Source: Alloprevotella rava (GTDB taxonomy: Bacteria; Bacteroidota; Bacteroidia; Bacteroidales; Bacteroidaceae). Taken from it: DNA of 64,000 nt. This document shows positions 37,235 to 46,500 of the stretch, piece by piece. Location: contig NZ_JACICA010000004.1 in the NCBI RefSeq assembly GCF_014195585.1, positions 62,001 to 126,000 on the forward strand, in the 5' to 3' direction. A model generated the notes under the pieces. It did no database searches. It saw nothing but the letters and a program-made list of their open reading frames with translations, and was not told where the DNA came from. Each line of letters begins with the position of its first letter. Within the stretch, counting starts at the first letter, position 1. The translations under genes and the position numbers were made by a program.

Positions 37235-38782
37235 TTAGAAGTTGATATCCAAACTTACACCGAATACATCGTTAGTGCGGTCGAAGTGATCCGTACCTGC
37301 TGTATTGAAGGTCCCCAAAGCTGTTGGGAGCTTGCTCATCACAGTTTGTTCGGTAGGAGTCAAGTGAATTTGTCCTGCAGCGGCTGCTTTGCCGAGTGCT
37401 GTGAGCTTTTCTGAAAGCTGTCCTCCAAGGTTTGCTTTCAAATCGTTATAGTCCTTCATGTGCTTATCGAAGCCGAGGTAGAAGGTCTTGAAGTAAGCCA
37501 CATTGATGGCCATATTCTTACGAATCTGGAATTTAGCACCGAAGCCAAGACTCCAAGAATCTGTAACGAAAGAGATATTGTTCAAGAAGTCGCCTTTGCC
37601 CAAACCATAGTTGGTGTATTGAGCACCGAGACTGACTGTAGCCCATTTTTTTACATCCCATTCAACACCTCCGAGGAACTCAAAACCATCACCACCGAGC
37701 TTGTTCTCGCGGTGCTTATACTGTGTTGCTGCTTTATCGCGGAACCAGTGAGCACCAACATTGAAGCGCAAACTGCTGTCGTTGAGCGCTGTGTACTGAA
37801 TACCACCTGAGAGATAGGTAGGAAGATCGGCAGGAATTGTCTTGCCATCGTCAAATTCTTCCAAACCACTAGTGTTTTCTCCGCTCTTATTTTTTAGGCG
37901 CAAGCGAGTCTTAAACTCCCACTTTGCAGCTAAGTTCCAACGGCCACTCTTCCAGTCAATACCCAGAATAGGCGTTATACCCCAGCCAGATTGATCGCAG
38001 TTTAGATTGCGGTCGCCTGTTAAATTGCTAACGCCTTTAGCAAGTGTGGGCATATTGAATTGTGTGAGTAGAGTGGGGAGGTCGACAGCCTGTCCTGTTG
38101 TCGTAATCACTTTCATGTCGCGCACATAGCCATAATAATTTGTAGTGGCATAAACTGCACGTACGCCCAGAGAGAGATTCAGCTTACTGTTAATTTTGTA
38201 GCCTGCATTCAGCTGACCGCCAATGTAGTATTGACGACCGCGAACATAGCTATTGTAAGAATAACCTGCGGCTGCATTTTGTCCAGTAATAGCATTAGAA
38301 GCCGTGTTTACAATGACAGGAAGCATAGCCACCTGACTTTCAAACGAGCCAAGACCATTATTGTAAGCACATTTTCCGCCACCGCCAGTAATACCAAAGT
38401 GGGCGGAGAAGAACCATTTATTATAAACCGCTGCTAAATCGAGCGTAGGGAACACAGGTGCTTGAGCTTTTCCCTTGAAGGTTTTCACTCCGTCGGAGGG
38501 ATTGCCTTGTCCTAAAGCAAAGAGGCTACGGTTGTTTACAGAGCCAAAGCTACTGGTGATTTCGCGAGTTTGATAAGCACTTTCAATATTTAGAGAGAGG
38601 TGCCAGCCACGAGAGAGAAAGCCGATACCCGCGGGATTGAAGTAGGCACCATCAATACCAATGGCTGCATCGCGAGCAGGATTGCGTAAGAAAGCTACGC
38701 TTTGATTTGTGTTGGTAAGATAACCGCCTGCATGAGCAGAAGCACACAGCAGAAGTGCTGCAGCAAGTGTTAATTTTCTCAT
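37235..38782 (-). CDS. OmpP1/FadL family outer-membrane transporter
   Basis: A 515-residue beta-barrel predicted to take up fatty acids or other hydrophobic compounds across the outer membrane. Signal peptide MRKLTLAAALLLCASAHA; the mature start GGYLTNTNQSVAFLRNPARDAAIGIDGAYFNPAGIGFL is the FadL-type hatch segment containing the NPA-like motifs. Alternating strands follow and the chain ends in aromatic VFGVSLDINF, the usual barrel end. The minus-strand TACCTTTG at 38837-38844 provides the promoter. Substrate unknown. Confidence 0.88.
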   Translation of the reverse strand: MRKLTLAAALLLCASAHAGGYLTNTNQSVAFLRNPARDAAIGIDGAYFNPAGIGFLSRGWHLSLNIESAYQTREITSSFGSVNNRSLFALGQGNPSDGVKTFKGKAQAPVFPTLDLAAVYNKWFFSAHFGITGGGGKCAYNNGLGSFESQVAMLPVIVNTASNAITGQNAAAGYSYNSYVRGRQYYIGGQLNAGYKINSKLNLSLGVRAVYATTNYYGYVRDMKVITTTGQAVDLPTLLTQFNMPTLAKGVSNLTGDRNLNCDQSGWGITPILGIDWKSGRWNLAAKWEFKTRLRLKNKSGENTSGLEEFDDGKTIPADLPTYLSGGIQYTALNDSSLRFNVGAHWFRDKAATQYKHRENKLGGDGFEFLGGVEWDVKKWATVSLGAQYTNYGLGKGDFLNNISFVTDSWSLGFGAKFQIRKNMAINVAYFKTFYLGFDKHMKDYNDLKANLGGQLSEKLTALGKAAAAGQIHLTPTEQTVMSKLPTALGTFNTAGTDHFDRTNDVFGVSLDINF

Positions 38783-39111
38783 ATTATAGTATTGAGCAAT
38801 TTGTTTAATTTTCCTGTTTCTTGTTCAAAACGGCGGCAAAGGTAGATTATTTGCGCACAACTCAAAAGTTTTTGTGCATAAATTTTGCACCTAATATGAT
38901 AATATGTGCAAAACATGGCTAGAATGAAAACTCTGTATTGCAATTTTTGTTGAGACTGCTCTTGAATTACAGGAGCATAAAATCAGTATTGTTTTATTGA
39001 TGATAGAAATAGTGCTTTAGTGGAAGCGGTCGTCTCATAATTAGTAGGAATAAGGCATTTCTTGCTTACATCATTGAATCTTCGTATCTTTGCGCGCAAA
39101 TTTAACAATGT
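38783..39111. promoter_or_regulatory. Divergent promoter region of the porin gene and ffh
   Basis: The porin -7 is TACCTTTG (minus, 38837-38844) and that of ffh TATCTTTG (plus, 39085-39092). The rest of the 329-bp spacer is AT-rich; I see no gene or repeat in it. Confidence 0.6.
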
Positions 39112-40485
39112 ATGTTTGAAAATCTTAGTGAAAGACTAGAACGGTCTTTCAAAATATTGAAAGGTGAGGGCCGCATCACCGAAATAAATGTGGCTGAGAC
39201 AATGAAGGACATACGCCGTGCGCTGATTGATGCCGACGTGAACTATAAAGTGGCTAAGTCCTTTACCGATGATGTGAAGCAGAAGGCTTTGGGACAAAAT
39301 GTACTGACAGCCGTGAAGCCTGGCCAATTACTCGTTAAGGTTGTCCACGACGAATTGGCACATTTGATGGGCGGTGAAACCGCCGACTTTAAGATTGACG
39401 GTCATCCCGCAGTAGTGCTTATGTCTGGTCTGCAAGGTTCTGGTAAAACCACGATGAGCGGTAAGCTGGCCTTGCTCATGAAAACGAAGAAAAACAAGAA
39501 ACCGTTGCTCGTGGCTTGCGATGTTTATCGTCCTGCCGCTATTGAGCAATTGAAGGTTCTTGGTGAGCAAATAGAAGTGCCCGTTTATAGTGAGCCAGAT
39601 TGCAAAGATCCGGTTGCTATTGCTCAGCGAGCTATCCATGAGGCAAAAGCAAAGAATTATGATCTGGTGATTGTCGATACTGCTGGTCGTTTGGCTGTTG
39701 ATGAGCAGATGATGAACGAGATCGCAGCCATTAAAGAAGGTATCAATCCGGACGAAACGCTTTTCGTTGTTGACTCAATGACAGGTCAGGATGCTGTTAA
39801 TACTGCGAAGGAATTTAATGAGCGTCTCGATTTTGACGGTGTGGTACTGACCAAGCTCGATGGCGATACCCGCGGTGGTGCAGCATTGAGTATTCGTACG
39901 GTTGTGAATAAGCCTATCAAGTTTGTTGGTACGGGTGAGAAATTGGAAGCTCTTGACTTCTTCCATCCTGCGCGTATGGCAGACCGTATTTTGGGTATGG
40001 GTGATGTTGTAACCCTTGTGGAGCGCGCTCAGCAGCAGTATGATGAAGAAGAAGCTAAGCGACTTCAACGAAAAATCCAAAAGAACCAATTTGACTTTAA
40101 CGACTTCTTAGCCCAGATTCAGCAAATCAAGAAGATGGGTAATTTGAAGGAGTTGGCCTCAATGATTCCTGGCGTTGGAAAGGCTTTGAAAGATGTGGAG
40201 ATTGACGATAATGCATTTAAAGGAATTGAAGCAATCATTCAGAGTATGACACCTGAGGAGCGTCGCCGTCCAGAAATCTTAAACACAAGTCGTCGCAATC
40301 GAATTGCAAAAGGTAGCGGTACGAGCACGCAAGAAGTGGGTCGCCTCATCAAGCAATTTGATCAAACGCGTAAGATGATGAAGATGATGACGGGAAACAA
40401 GATGGCAAATCTAATGGCGCGAATGCCTAAGGGAAAGATGCCGAAGATGCCCGACGGTATGGAAATGCCTGATTTTAATAAATAA
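39112..40485 (+). CDS. ffh: Signal recognition particle protein Ffh
   Basis: The GTPase of the signal recognition particle, which with 4.5S RNA delivers nascent membrane proteins to FtsY. The 457 residues contain the N domain, the G domain (P-loop GLQGSGKTTMSGKLA, DTAGRLAVDEQMM, TKLDGDTRGGAAL) and the Met-rich M domain (KKMGNLKELASMIPG, RRNRIAKGSGTSTQEVGRLIKQFDQTRKMMKMM). Monocistronic with its own promoter and strong terminator. No SRP RNA gene was found in the window. Confidence 0.97.
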   Translation: MFENLSERLERSFKILKGEGRITEINVAETMKDIRRALIDADVNYKVAKSFTDDVKQKALGQNVLTAVKPGQLLVKVVHDELAHLMGGETADFKIDGHPAVVLMSGLQGSGKTTMSGKLALLMKTKKNKKPLLVACDVYRPAAIEQLKVLGEQIEVPVYSEPDCKDPVAIAQRAIHEAKAKNYDLVIVDTAGRLAVDEQMMNEIAAIKEGINPDETLFVVDSMTGQDAVNTAKEFNERLDFDGVVLTKLDGDTRGGAALSIRTVVNKPIKFVGTGEKLEALDFFHPARMADRILGMGDVVTLVERAQQQYDEEEAKRLQRKIQKNQFDFNDFLAQIQQIKKMGNLKELASMIPGVGKALKDVEIDDNAFKGIEAIIQSMTPEERRRPEILNTSRRNRIAKGSGTSTQEVGRLIKQFDQTRKMMKMMTGNKMANLMARMPKGKMPKMPDGMEMPDFNK

Positions 40486-40496
40486 GACGAATAAAA

Positions 40497-40536
40497 AAGA
40501 GTCTGCGTACGTATCTCCTCGTATGCAGGCTCTTTT
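40497..40536 (+). terminator. Terminator of ffh
   Basis: AAGAGTCTGC pairs with GCAGGCTCTT, with inner CGTACG/CGTATG pairing, ending in TTTT. Confidence 0.8.
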
Positions 40537-40570
40537 CAGTTTGAAATAATATATCCTTAAAAATAAACTT

Positions 40571-41449
40571 ATGCAGTTAATAGACGGGAAAGCTACAGCC
40601 GCGGCCATCAAAGCAGAGTTGTCCGCAGAAGTTGAAAAAATGGTGGCAGCAGGACAGAAACGTCCTCATTTGGCCGCAGTTCTTGTAGGGCATGATGGTG
40701 GAAGTGAAACCTATGTGAACAACAAAGTGAAAGCTTGTGAGGTTTGCGGCTTCAAGTCTTCGTTGATTCGCTATGAAGATGATGTAACAGAAGAGGAACT
40801 TCTTGCCTGTGTGGCTCGCTTGAATGCTGATACTGATGTAGATGGTTTTATTGTTCAGTTGCCTTTGCCTAAACATATTTCTGAGCAAAAGGTTATTGAA
40901 GCCATCGACTATCGTAAAGATGTAGATGGTTTCCATCCTATCAATGTGGGGCGTTTAGGTGCCGGATTGCCTTGTTTCGTATCAGCTACTCCGCGTGGAA
41001 TCCTCGAATTGCTGCGTCGCTACAATATCAAGACAAGCGGGAAGAAATGTGTGATTCTGGGTCGTAGTAATATTGTTGGTAAACCTTTGGCTAGCTTGAT
41101 GATGCAGAAGCAATATGGTGACTCCACAGTGACGGTTTGCCACAGCCATAGTGCAACATTAAAAGAAGAGTGTCAACGTGCAGATATTGTTGTTGCTGCT
41201 ATTGGTCAACCTGAATTTGTTACTGCTGACATGGTGCATGAGGGCGCGGTTGTTATTGACGTTGGTACTACACGCGTAGCTGATGAGACACGTTCTCGCG
41301 GATATCGTTTGTGTGGCGATGTGAAGTTTGACGAGGTTGCTCCTAAATGCTCTTATATTACTCCTGTTCCTGGTGGTGTAGGTCCGATGACTATTGCTAT
41401 GCTGATGCTCAATACAATGTCGGCAGCAAAGAAAGAATTTTACGATTAG
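40571..41449 (+). CDS. folD: Methylenetetrahydrofolate dehydrogenase/cyclohydrolase
   Basis: Bifunctional one-carbon enzyme interconverting 5,10-methylene- and 10-formyl-tetrahydrofolate. The 292 residues include the catalytic Lys region [18 protein letters not shown], the signature [15 protein letters not shown] and the NADP-binding segment [19 protein letters not shown], with [18 protein letters not shown] near the end. It has its own translation unit after the ffh terminator. Confidence 0.96.
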   Translation: MQLIDGKATAAAIKAELSAEVEKMVAAGQKRPHLAAVLVGHDGGSETYVNNKVKACEVCGFKSSLIRYEDDVTEEELLACVARLNADTDVDGFIVQLPLPKHISEQKVIEAIDYRKDVDGFHPINVGRLGAGLPCFVSATPRGILELLRRYNIKTSGKKCVILGRSNIVGKPLASLMMQKQYGDSTVTVCHSHSATLKEECQRADIVVAAIGQPEFVTADMVHEGAVVIDVGTTRVADETRSRGYRLCGDVKFDEVAPKCSYITPVPGGVGPMTIAMLMLNTMSAAKKEFYD

Positions 41450-41466
41450 AGAAATTGCTATTTGGC

Positions 41467-41590
41467 AAATGTGCTGATGTGCTAATATGTTTTGTGTAAC
41501 TTCTACAATAGTGTTTTAAAGAGGCCTATTGGTTTTTCTTTTGTACTTTTTGAGGAGGTTAACAACCGATATTGGCATATTAGCACATTT
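41467..41590 (+). repeat. Inverted AAATGTGCTAAT repeat between folD and gtrA
   Basis: AAATGTGCT, GATGTGCT and AATATG follow one another at 41467-41489 as 8-9 nt tandem units. Their complement CATATTAGCACATTT is at 41576-41590, so the segment can fold back on itself. The same AAATGTGCTAAT core forms the hairpin at 54172-54225. Similar units occur in Bacteroidales intergenic DNA, as I recall. Confidence 0.6.
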
Positions 41591-41618
41591 TCTCATTACT
41601 ACATTAAATAAAGATATG

Positions 41619-41626
41619 TATCTTTG
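41619..41626 (+). promoter_or_regulatory. -7 element very close to the gtrA start
   Basis: TATCTTTG ends 7 nt before ATG 41634, so the gtrA mRNA is expected to be leaderless or nearly so. Confidence 0.5.
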
Positions 41627-41633
41627 CGAATAA

Positions 41634-42026
41634 ATGCAAATAAGGCAGGAAGCAAAACAAGCAGTTAGGTATGGAGCTGTCGGTGTGTTAAACACTGTGA
41701 TAACAGCTGTCGTTTACTATCTTCTACGGAAAATAGATTTTTCCGTAGATGGAGCCAATCTCATATCTTACGAAGCGGGTTTTCTTAATAGCTATGTTTG
41801 GAATAGGCTGTGGGTGTTTCAATCGCACCAGCACGACTGGCAGAAAGAAGGTGTTGTCTTTTGGATAGGGGCGCATATCTGTTGGGCTTTACAATGGCTC
41901 GCGTTCAGACTTTTTCTCCTGTTTTTACCCGAAGCCTGGGCCTATGGATTGGGAATGTGCGTATATCCTGTCTTGAATTATCTCTTTAATCGCTTTGTTA
42001 CATTTCAAAAAAATAAAAACGCATGA
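41634..42026 (+). CDS. GtrA-family membrane protein
   Basis: A 130-residue protein with four membrane helices and GtrA landmarks: AVRYGAVGVLNTVITAVVYYLL at the start, SYEAGFLNSYVWNRLWVFQ with the conserved Asn-rich motif, and a closing PVLNYLFNRFVTFQ. GtrA proteins are thought to flip or help flip polyprenyl-phosphate sugars. Its stop overlaps the fkp start by 4 nt (ATGA), so the two are translationally coupled, hinting at a role in surface fucosylation or glycosylation. Confidence 0.9.
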   Translation: MQIRQEAKQAVRYGAVGVLNTVITAVVYYLLRKIDFSVDGANLISYEAGFLNSYVWNRLWVFQSHQHDWQKEGVVFWIGAHICWALQWLAFRLFLLFLPEAWAYGLGMCVYPVLNYLFNRFVTFQKNKNA

Positions 42027-44863
42027 AGAAACTGCTGTCTCTGCCGCCTAACGTGGTTGAAAGTTTTCATGATATAACAGGTTTGAGTAGGGCAGAATTT
42101 TTCTGTACTTCCGATCCCGTCAACCAAAAGTTAGGATCGGGGGGAGGTACAATTTGGCTATTGCAAGATGCCTTTACAGCAGACGGTTCTACAAACGACT
42201 TTTCAAAATGGCTTTCACAAGAGCAAAGAATTCTTCTTCATGCAGGAGGACAGAGTCGCCGTTTGGCAGCTTATGCACCTAGCGGGAAAGTGTTGACACC
42301 TGTTCCCGTATTTCGTTGGGCACGTGGGCAGCGCGTTGATCAAACGTTATTAGATATGCAATTGCCGCTTTATGAAACGATTATGAAGAAAGCTCCCAAG
42401 AGCCTTAATACTCTCATAGCTAGCGGAGATGTTTTTTTGCGTGCGACCCAACCTTTGCAAACAATTCCAGAAGCTGATGTTGTTTGCTATGGTCTTTGGG
42501 CTACTCCTGAACAGATTAGTCATCATGGCGTTTTCATGATGAATCGCGAAAATCCTACAGCTTTAGACTTTATGCTTCAGAAGCCGTCAACGGAGAAGCA
42601 AGCGGAACTTATGCAAACCCACTTTGCTTTGATGGATATTGGCGTTTGGCTTTTGTCTGATAAAGCAGTTGATGCTTTACGCAAAAAATGTGTTGGTAAT
42701 GATTTAAATATCAATGCTTATGATCTTTATTCTGAGTTTGGCTGTGCATTGGGAGCACATCCCTCACAACCTGATGCAGACTTGGAAAATTTGAGTGTGG
42801 CAATTCTGCCGCTTCCTGGAGGAGAATTTTACCATTTCGGAACAGCTCCAGAACTGCTGACTTCTACAATTTCTCTACAAAATCTCGTGAAAGATCAGCG
42901 CTTCATTATCCAGAAAGGAGTGAAGCGTCAAACGAGTGTGTTCACACAAAATTGTCTTTTGGAGAACCGTCCGACCAAGGAAAATGAATACATCTGGATT
43001 GAGAATTCAAGACTTTCAGCTAGCTGGGAATTGTCTCGGCATAATATTGTAACAGGGGTTCCTCAGAATAATTGGCAGGTGAGTCTAAAAGAAGGTGAAT
43101 GTATAGATGTCGTGCCTGTAGGAGAAAAAGCATATGCGTTGCGTGTGTATGGTTATAATGATCCTTCGCGCGGAGCATTGGACAAAGATGATACTATTTA
43201 TTTAGGGCAGTCTTTTAAGGAATGGGCCGCAGCTCGACATTTGCCGCGACGCGACTTTGGAGCTCAAGATGATATTCAAGCAGCTCGTCTTTTCCCCGTG
43301 AGTGAGTCTTTAGAGGAGTTAGAGCAATTGTTACATTTCATACTAACAGGCGAAGGAGATTCTAAGCTTTTTCTACGTTCTCCGAGACTTTCTGCGGATG
43401 AACTCTCTGTGCGTGCTAACTTGTACAGACTTTTTGAGCAACGCAGAGAAATCCAGTTACAAAACTGTCAGACAATGGCTTGTAATTGGCGTCGAAGTGT
43501 CTTTTATCAGGTAAACCTAAAAGACATGGCACAAAAGTATGCTGATGCTCAACTTCCGCTGCCGTCTCTCTTGTCAACAGAAGATCCGTTGATGGTTCGT
43601 ATGCATGATGCTATGTTTCGCTCAGAAACACTGCGTCATCTAGGACAGAAGGAGGGGGCAGAACTTTTCTCAAATCAAGCCTTTGGTCTATTGCGCGAGG
43701 GGTTAACTGGCGAAGCTTTGCGTTGCAAGGTAATGCCTTGTCGCACCACTTGTGATGACCAAATCGTTTGGGGAAGAAGTAGCGCGCGTATAGATTTAGC
43801 TGGTGGTTGGACTGATACCCCTCCATATAGCTTAATGGAAGGAGGAAATGTGGTGAATATCGCCATTGAAATGAATGGTCAGCAGCCTTTGCAAGTGTAT
43901 GTGAAACCTTGCAAGGAGCCTGTCATTATCTGTCGCTCTATCGACCTAGGTGCAATGGAGCGTATAGAAACTTACGATGAGCTCCGACAATATAATAAAG
44001 TGGGTTCGCCTTTTTCCATTCCCAAGGCGGCATTGACGCTATGCGGCTTTCTTCCAGGTTTTGGAACAGAAGAATATCCTACGCTTCGCCAACAATTAGA
44101 GGCTTTCGGGTGCGGTATCGAACTGACCTTGCTTTCTGCTATTCCTGCTGGAAGTGGGTTAGGGACTAGTAGTATCTTGGCTGCTACTGTTTTGGGGACA
44201 TTGTCTGATTTCTGTGGTTTGAACTGGGATAAAAATGAGATAGGAAATAGAACTCTCATTCTCGAACAGTTGCTGACGACAGGTGGTGGCTGGCAAGATC
44301 AATATGGTGGTATACTTGGTGGAGTTAAACTTTTGCAGACTCAAGCCGGTTTCCTCCAAAATGCAGTGGCTCGTTATTTACCTGCTACGATATTTACTGC
44401 TCCAGAGAATAAAGCTTGTCATTTGCTTTATTATACCGGTGTTACGCGTACGGCCAAGAATATACTTACGGAGATAGTTCGAGGTATGTTTCTCAATGAC
44501 ACTCATTCTTTATCACTATTGAGCGAGATGAAACAACACGCTCTTAGTTTGAGTGAATCTTTGCAGATGGGCGATATTGAGCGTTATGGTCTGTTGGTTC
44601 GTAAAACTTGGGAGCAAAATAAAGCACTAGATGCTGGTACTAATCCTACAATCATCGAAGAACTTTGTAAGCGAATCGACGATTATAGTCTTGGATATAA
44701 ACTCCCTGGTGCAGGAGGAGGAGGATTCATGTATATTGTAGCCAAAGATCCTACAGCAGCACTTCGGATTCGTGAAGAATTATCTCAACACCCACTTGCT
44801 CCAAATGCTCGCTTTATAGAGATGAGCATCTCAGAGCGTGGATTGCAAATAAGCCGTTCTTAA
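42023..44863 (+). CDS. fkp: L-fucokinase / L-fucose-1-phosphate guanylyltransferase
   Basis: Bifunctional salvage enzyme making GDP-L-fucose from free fucose for surface glycans and glycoproteins, as in Bacteroides fragilis. The 946 residues match Fkp. The N-terminal half is the guanylyltransferase (GSGGGTIWLLQ, LLHAGGQSRRLAAYAPSGKVLTPVP), with a left-handed helix region in the middle. The C-terminal half is the GHMP-type kinase (SSARIDLAGGWTDTPPYS, AIPAGSGLGTSSILAATVLGT, KLPGAGGGGFMYIV). Coupled to gtrA upstream. Confidence 0.96.
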   Translation: MKKLLSLPPNVVESFHDITGLSRAEFFCTSDPVNQKLGSGGGTIWLLQDAFTADGSTNDFSKWLSQEQRILLHAGGQSRRLAAYAPSGKVLTPVPVFRWARGQRVDQTLLDMQLPLYETIMKKAPKSLNTLIASGDVFLRATQPLQTIPEADVVCYGLWATPEQISHHGVFMMNRENPTALDFMLQKPSTEKQAELMQTHFALMDIGVWLLSDKAVDALRKKCVGNDLNINAYDLYSEFGCALGAHPSQPDADLENLSVAILPLPGGEFYHFGTAPELLTSTISLQNLVKDQRFIIQKGVKRQTSVFTQNCLLENRPTKENEYIWIENSRLSASWELSRHNIVTGVPQNNWQVSLKEGECIDVVPVGEKAYALRVYGYNDPSRGALDKDDTIYLGQSFKEWAAARHLPRRDFGAQDDIQAARLFPVSESLEELEQLLHFILTGEGDSKLFLRSPRLSADELSVRANLYRLFEQRREIQLQNCQTMACNWRRSVFYQVNLKDMAQKYADAQLPLPSLLSTEDPLMVRMHDAMFRSETLRHLGQKEGAELFSNQAFGLLREGLTGEALRCKVMPCRTTCDDQIVWGRSSARIDLAGGWTDTPPYSLMEGGNVVNIAIEMNGQQPLQVYVKPCKEPVIICRSIDLGAMERIETYDELRQYNKVGSPFSIPKAALTLCGFLPGFGTEEYPTLRQQLEAFGCGIELTLLSAIPAGSGLGTSSILAATVLGTLSDFCGLNWDKNEIGNRTLILEQLLTTGGGWQDQYGGILGGVKLLQTQAGFLQNAVARYLPATIFTAPENKACHLLYYTGVTRTAKNILTEIVRGMFLNDTHSLSLLSEMKQHALSLSESLQMGDIERYGLLVRKTWEQNKALDAGTNPTIIEELCKRIDDYSLGYKLPGAGGGGFMYIVAKDPTAALRIREELSQHPLAPNARFIEMSISERGLQISRS

Positions 44864-44880
44864 ACAAACAAAATATAATT

Positions 44881-46485
44881 ATGAATATCAGAAATATCTT
44901 TTTAGCTGGTGCGTTGGCCTTCAGTCAATTCTTGACAGCACAGACTAATAAGCCTATAACAGTTGCTATTTTTTCTCTGAATGATTTTCATGGCGCTTTT
45001 GTTCAGAATAAATCTCAGGGAATTCCAGGTGCTCCTTCGGTGTTGCAATGCCTAGACTCTTTGAAGTCAGTTTACCCCTATAATTTAACAGTGGCAGCTG
45101 GCGACAACTTTGGTGGTAGTTATTTCTACAACGCTACACACGGAGTACTTCTCCCAGTTTTTTTTAATGATATGGGTATCCGCATTTCAGCTTTGGGAAA
45201 CCATGAGTTTGATGATGGGCAGAAAGTTTTGGCTGAAAAATGGAAGAATGATCCTTTGCGCCCCGCAGGTTGGGATATTGAATATCTTTGTGGAAATGTC
45301 TATGATCAAGATGGTAAAGTTCCTTCTTATCTAAAACCTTTTGCTACAGCAGATATTCCGTTGTCTCCCACCAAGACTCTTCGAGCAGGTTTTGTTGGTT
45401 TGTTAGCATCTTCTGCAAAAGAACAGATTCGTGCAAAGAATATTGTGGGTATGATATTTTCAGGCAACTATACGCACGTTCTTGATAGCATAGAGGCTTT
45501 GCCAGATTTCAAGACTGTTCGTGATGCACAGATTCGCAGTTTGTTGGTTCATATTGGTACTTATATGAAGAATGGCAAACCTGCATGGACAGATAAAAAT
45601 GAAGCCGAACTTTATGCTATTAAGTCGCCGCTTTATCAGAGTATTCTTTCAGGTCATAGCCATGAGCCTGTTTGTGGCCGCATTAATGACGCTGAATATC
45701 CCGTAGTGCAAGGTTGGTGGCATGGTAATTATATCTCTGTTATGAAGTATCAAGTTGATACGACTTCAATGAAAGTTCTCAGTGTAGAGCCCGAGATTGT
45801 ACGCGTTGCTTTGAAAGATAAATCTCAGCTAGGACCTGTTCCTCTTCGTCTGCAAGCCCAAATAGATTCTCTGCTTGTTTCTACAAAGACTAAAGGGGGA
45901 GTTTCTATTGGTACTAAATTAACAGTAGCTACAGAGGATATGCCCCATGATCGTGCTGTAAAATATGTTGAAAGTCGCATGGGAAAACTCGTTTGCTCTT
46001 CTTTTGCTGAAGCCTTCCGCAAGATAGCAAAGAAATCGGACAAAGAAGTTATCATTGGTATGAGCCATTTTGGAAGTATCCGTGGAGGTTTCTCTAAGGG
46101 CGATGTAAGTGTACTCGAAGTAGGTGAGGCTCTTCCTTTCTCTAATCCTTTGAAAGTCTTCAAACTCACAGGGCGTCAACTTCACGACCTTGTTGATTTT
46201 GGCTACCACAATAAGCGTTATGGTTGGATTCAGACAGCCAATCTTGAAACGCAACGCGATGCTGACAATAATGTTTTGAAGATGACGTATGTAAGTCCGA
46301 AAGGAAAGCGTGTCACCATAAAAGATAAGGGTACGTATTATGTTTGTGCTGATGAATTTATGACGACTGGTGGTGATGGTTATGATCCTAAATTTTTCCC
46401 ACGAAGCCAGGAAGTAAAAGTCTCTTTGCCCGAAACAACAGATGCTTTCATTACCTATCTGAAAAAACAGAAATCAATTCATTGA
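44881..46485 (+). CDS. Exported 5'-nucleotidase/metallophosphatase family protein
   Basis: A 534-residue periplasmic hydrolase of nucleotides or UDP-sugars. Signal peptide MNIRNIFLAGALAFSQFLTAQ. The calcineurin-like N-domain has the metal motifs FSLNDFHG, AAGDNFGGS, ALGNHEFDDG and LSGHSHEPVCG; the C-domain has the substrate region GSIRGGFSKGDVSVLEVGEALPFSNPL and DEFMTTGGDGYDP. The first metal motif is FSLNDFHG, with Asn before the Asp, as is common in this family. It follows fkp by 17 nt and may be co-transcribed. Confidence 0.9.
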   Translation: MNIRNIFLAGALAFSQFLTAQTNKPITVAIFSLNDFHGAFVQNKSQGIPGAPSVLQCLDSLKSVYPYNLTVAAGDNFGGSYFYNATHGVLLPVFFNDMGIRISALGNHEFDDGQKVLAEKWKNDPLRPAGWDIEYLCGNVYDQDGKVPSYLKPFATADIPLSPTKTLRAGFVGLLASSAKEQIRAKNIVGMIFSGNYTHVLDSIEALPDFKTVRDAQIRSLLVHIGTYMKNGKPAWTDKNEAELYAIKSPLYQSILSGHSHEPVCGRINDAEYPVVQGWWHGNYISVMKYQVDTTSMKVLSVEPEIVRVALKDKSQLGPVPLRLQAQIDSLLVSTKTKGGVSIGTKLTVATEDMPHDRAVKYVESRMGKLVCSSFAEAFRKIAKKSDKEVIIGMSHFGSIRGGFSKGDVSVLEVGEALPFSNPLKVFKLTGRQLHDLVDFGYHNKRYGWIQTANLETQRDADNNVLKMTYVSPKGKRVTIKDKGTYYVCADEFMTTGGDGYDPKFFPRSQEVKVSLPETTDAFITYLKKQKSIH

Positions 46486-46500
46486 GTTTTTAACTAGATT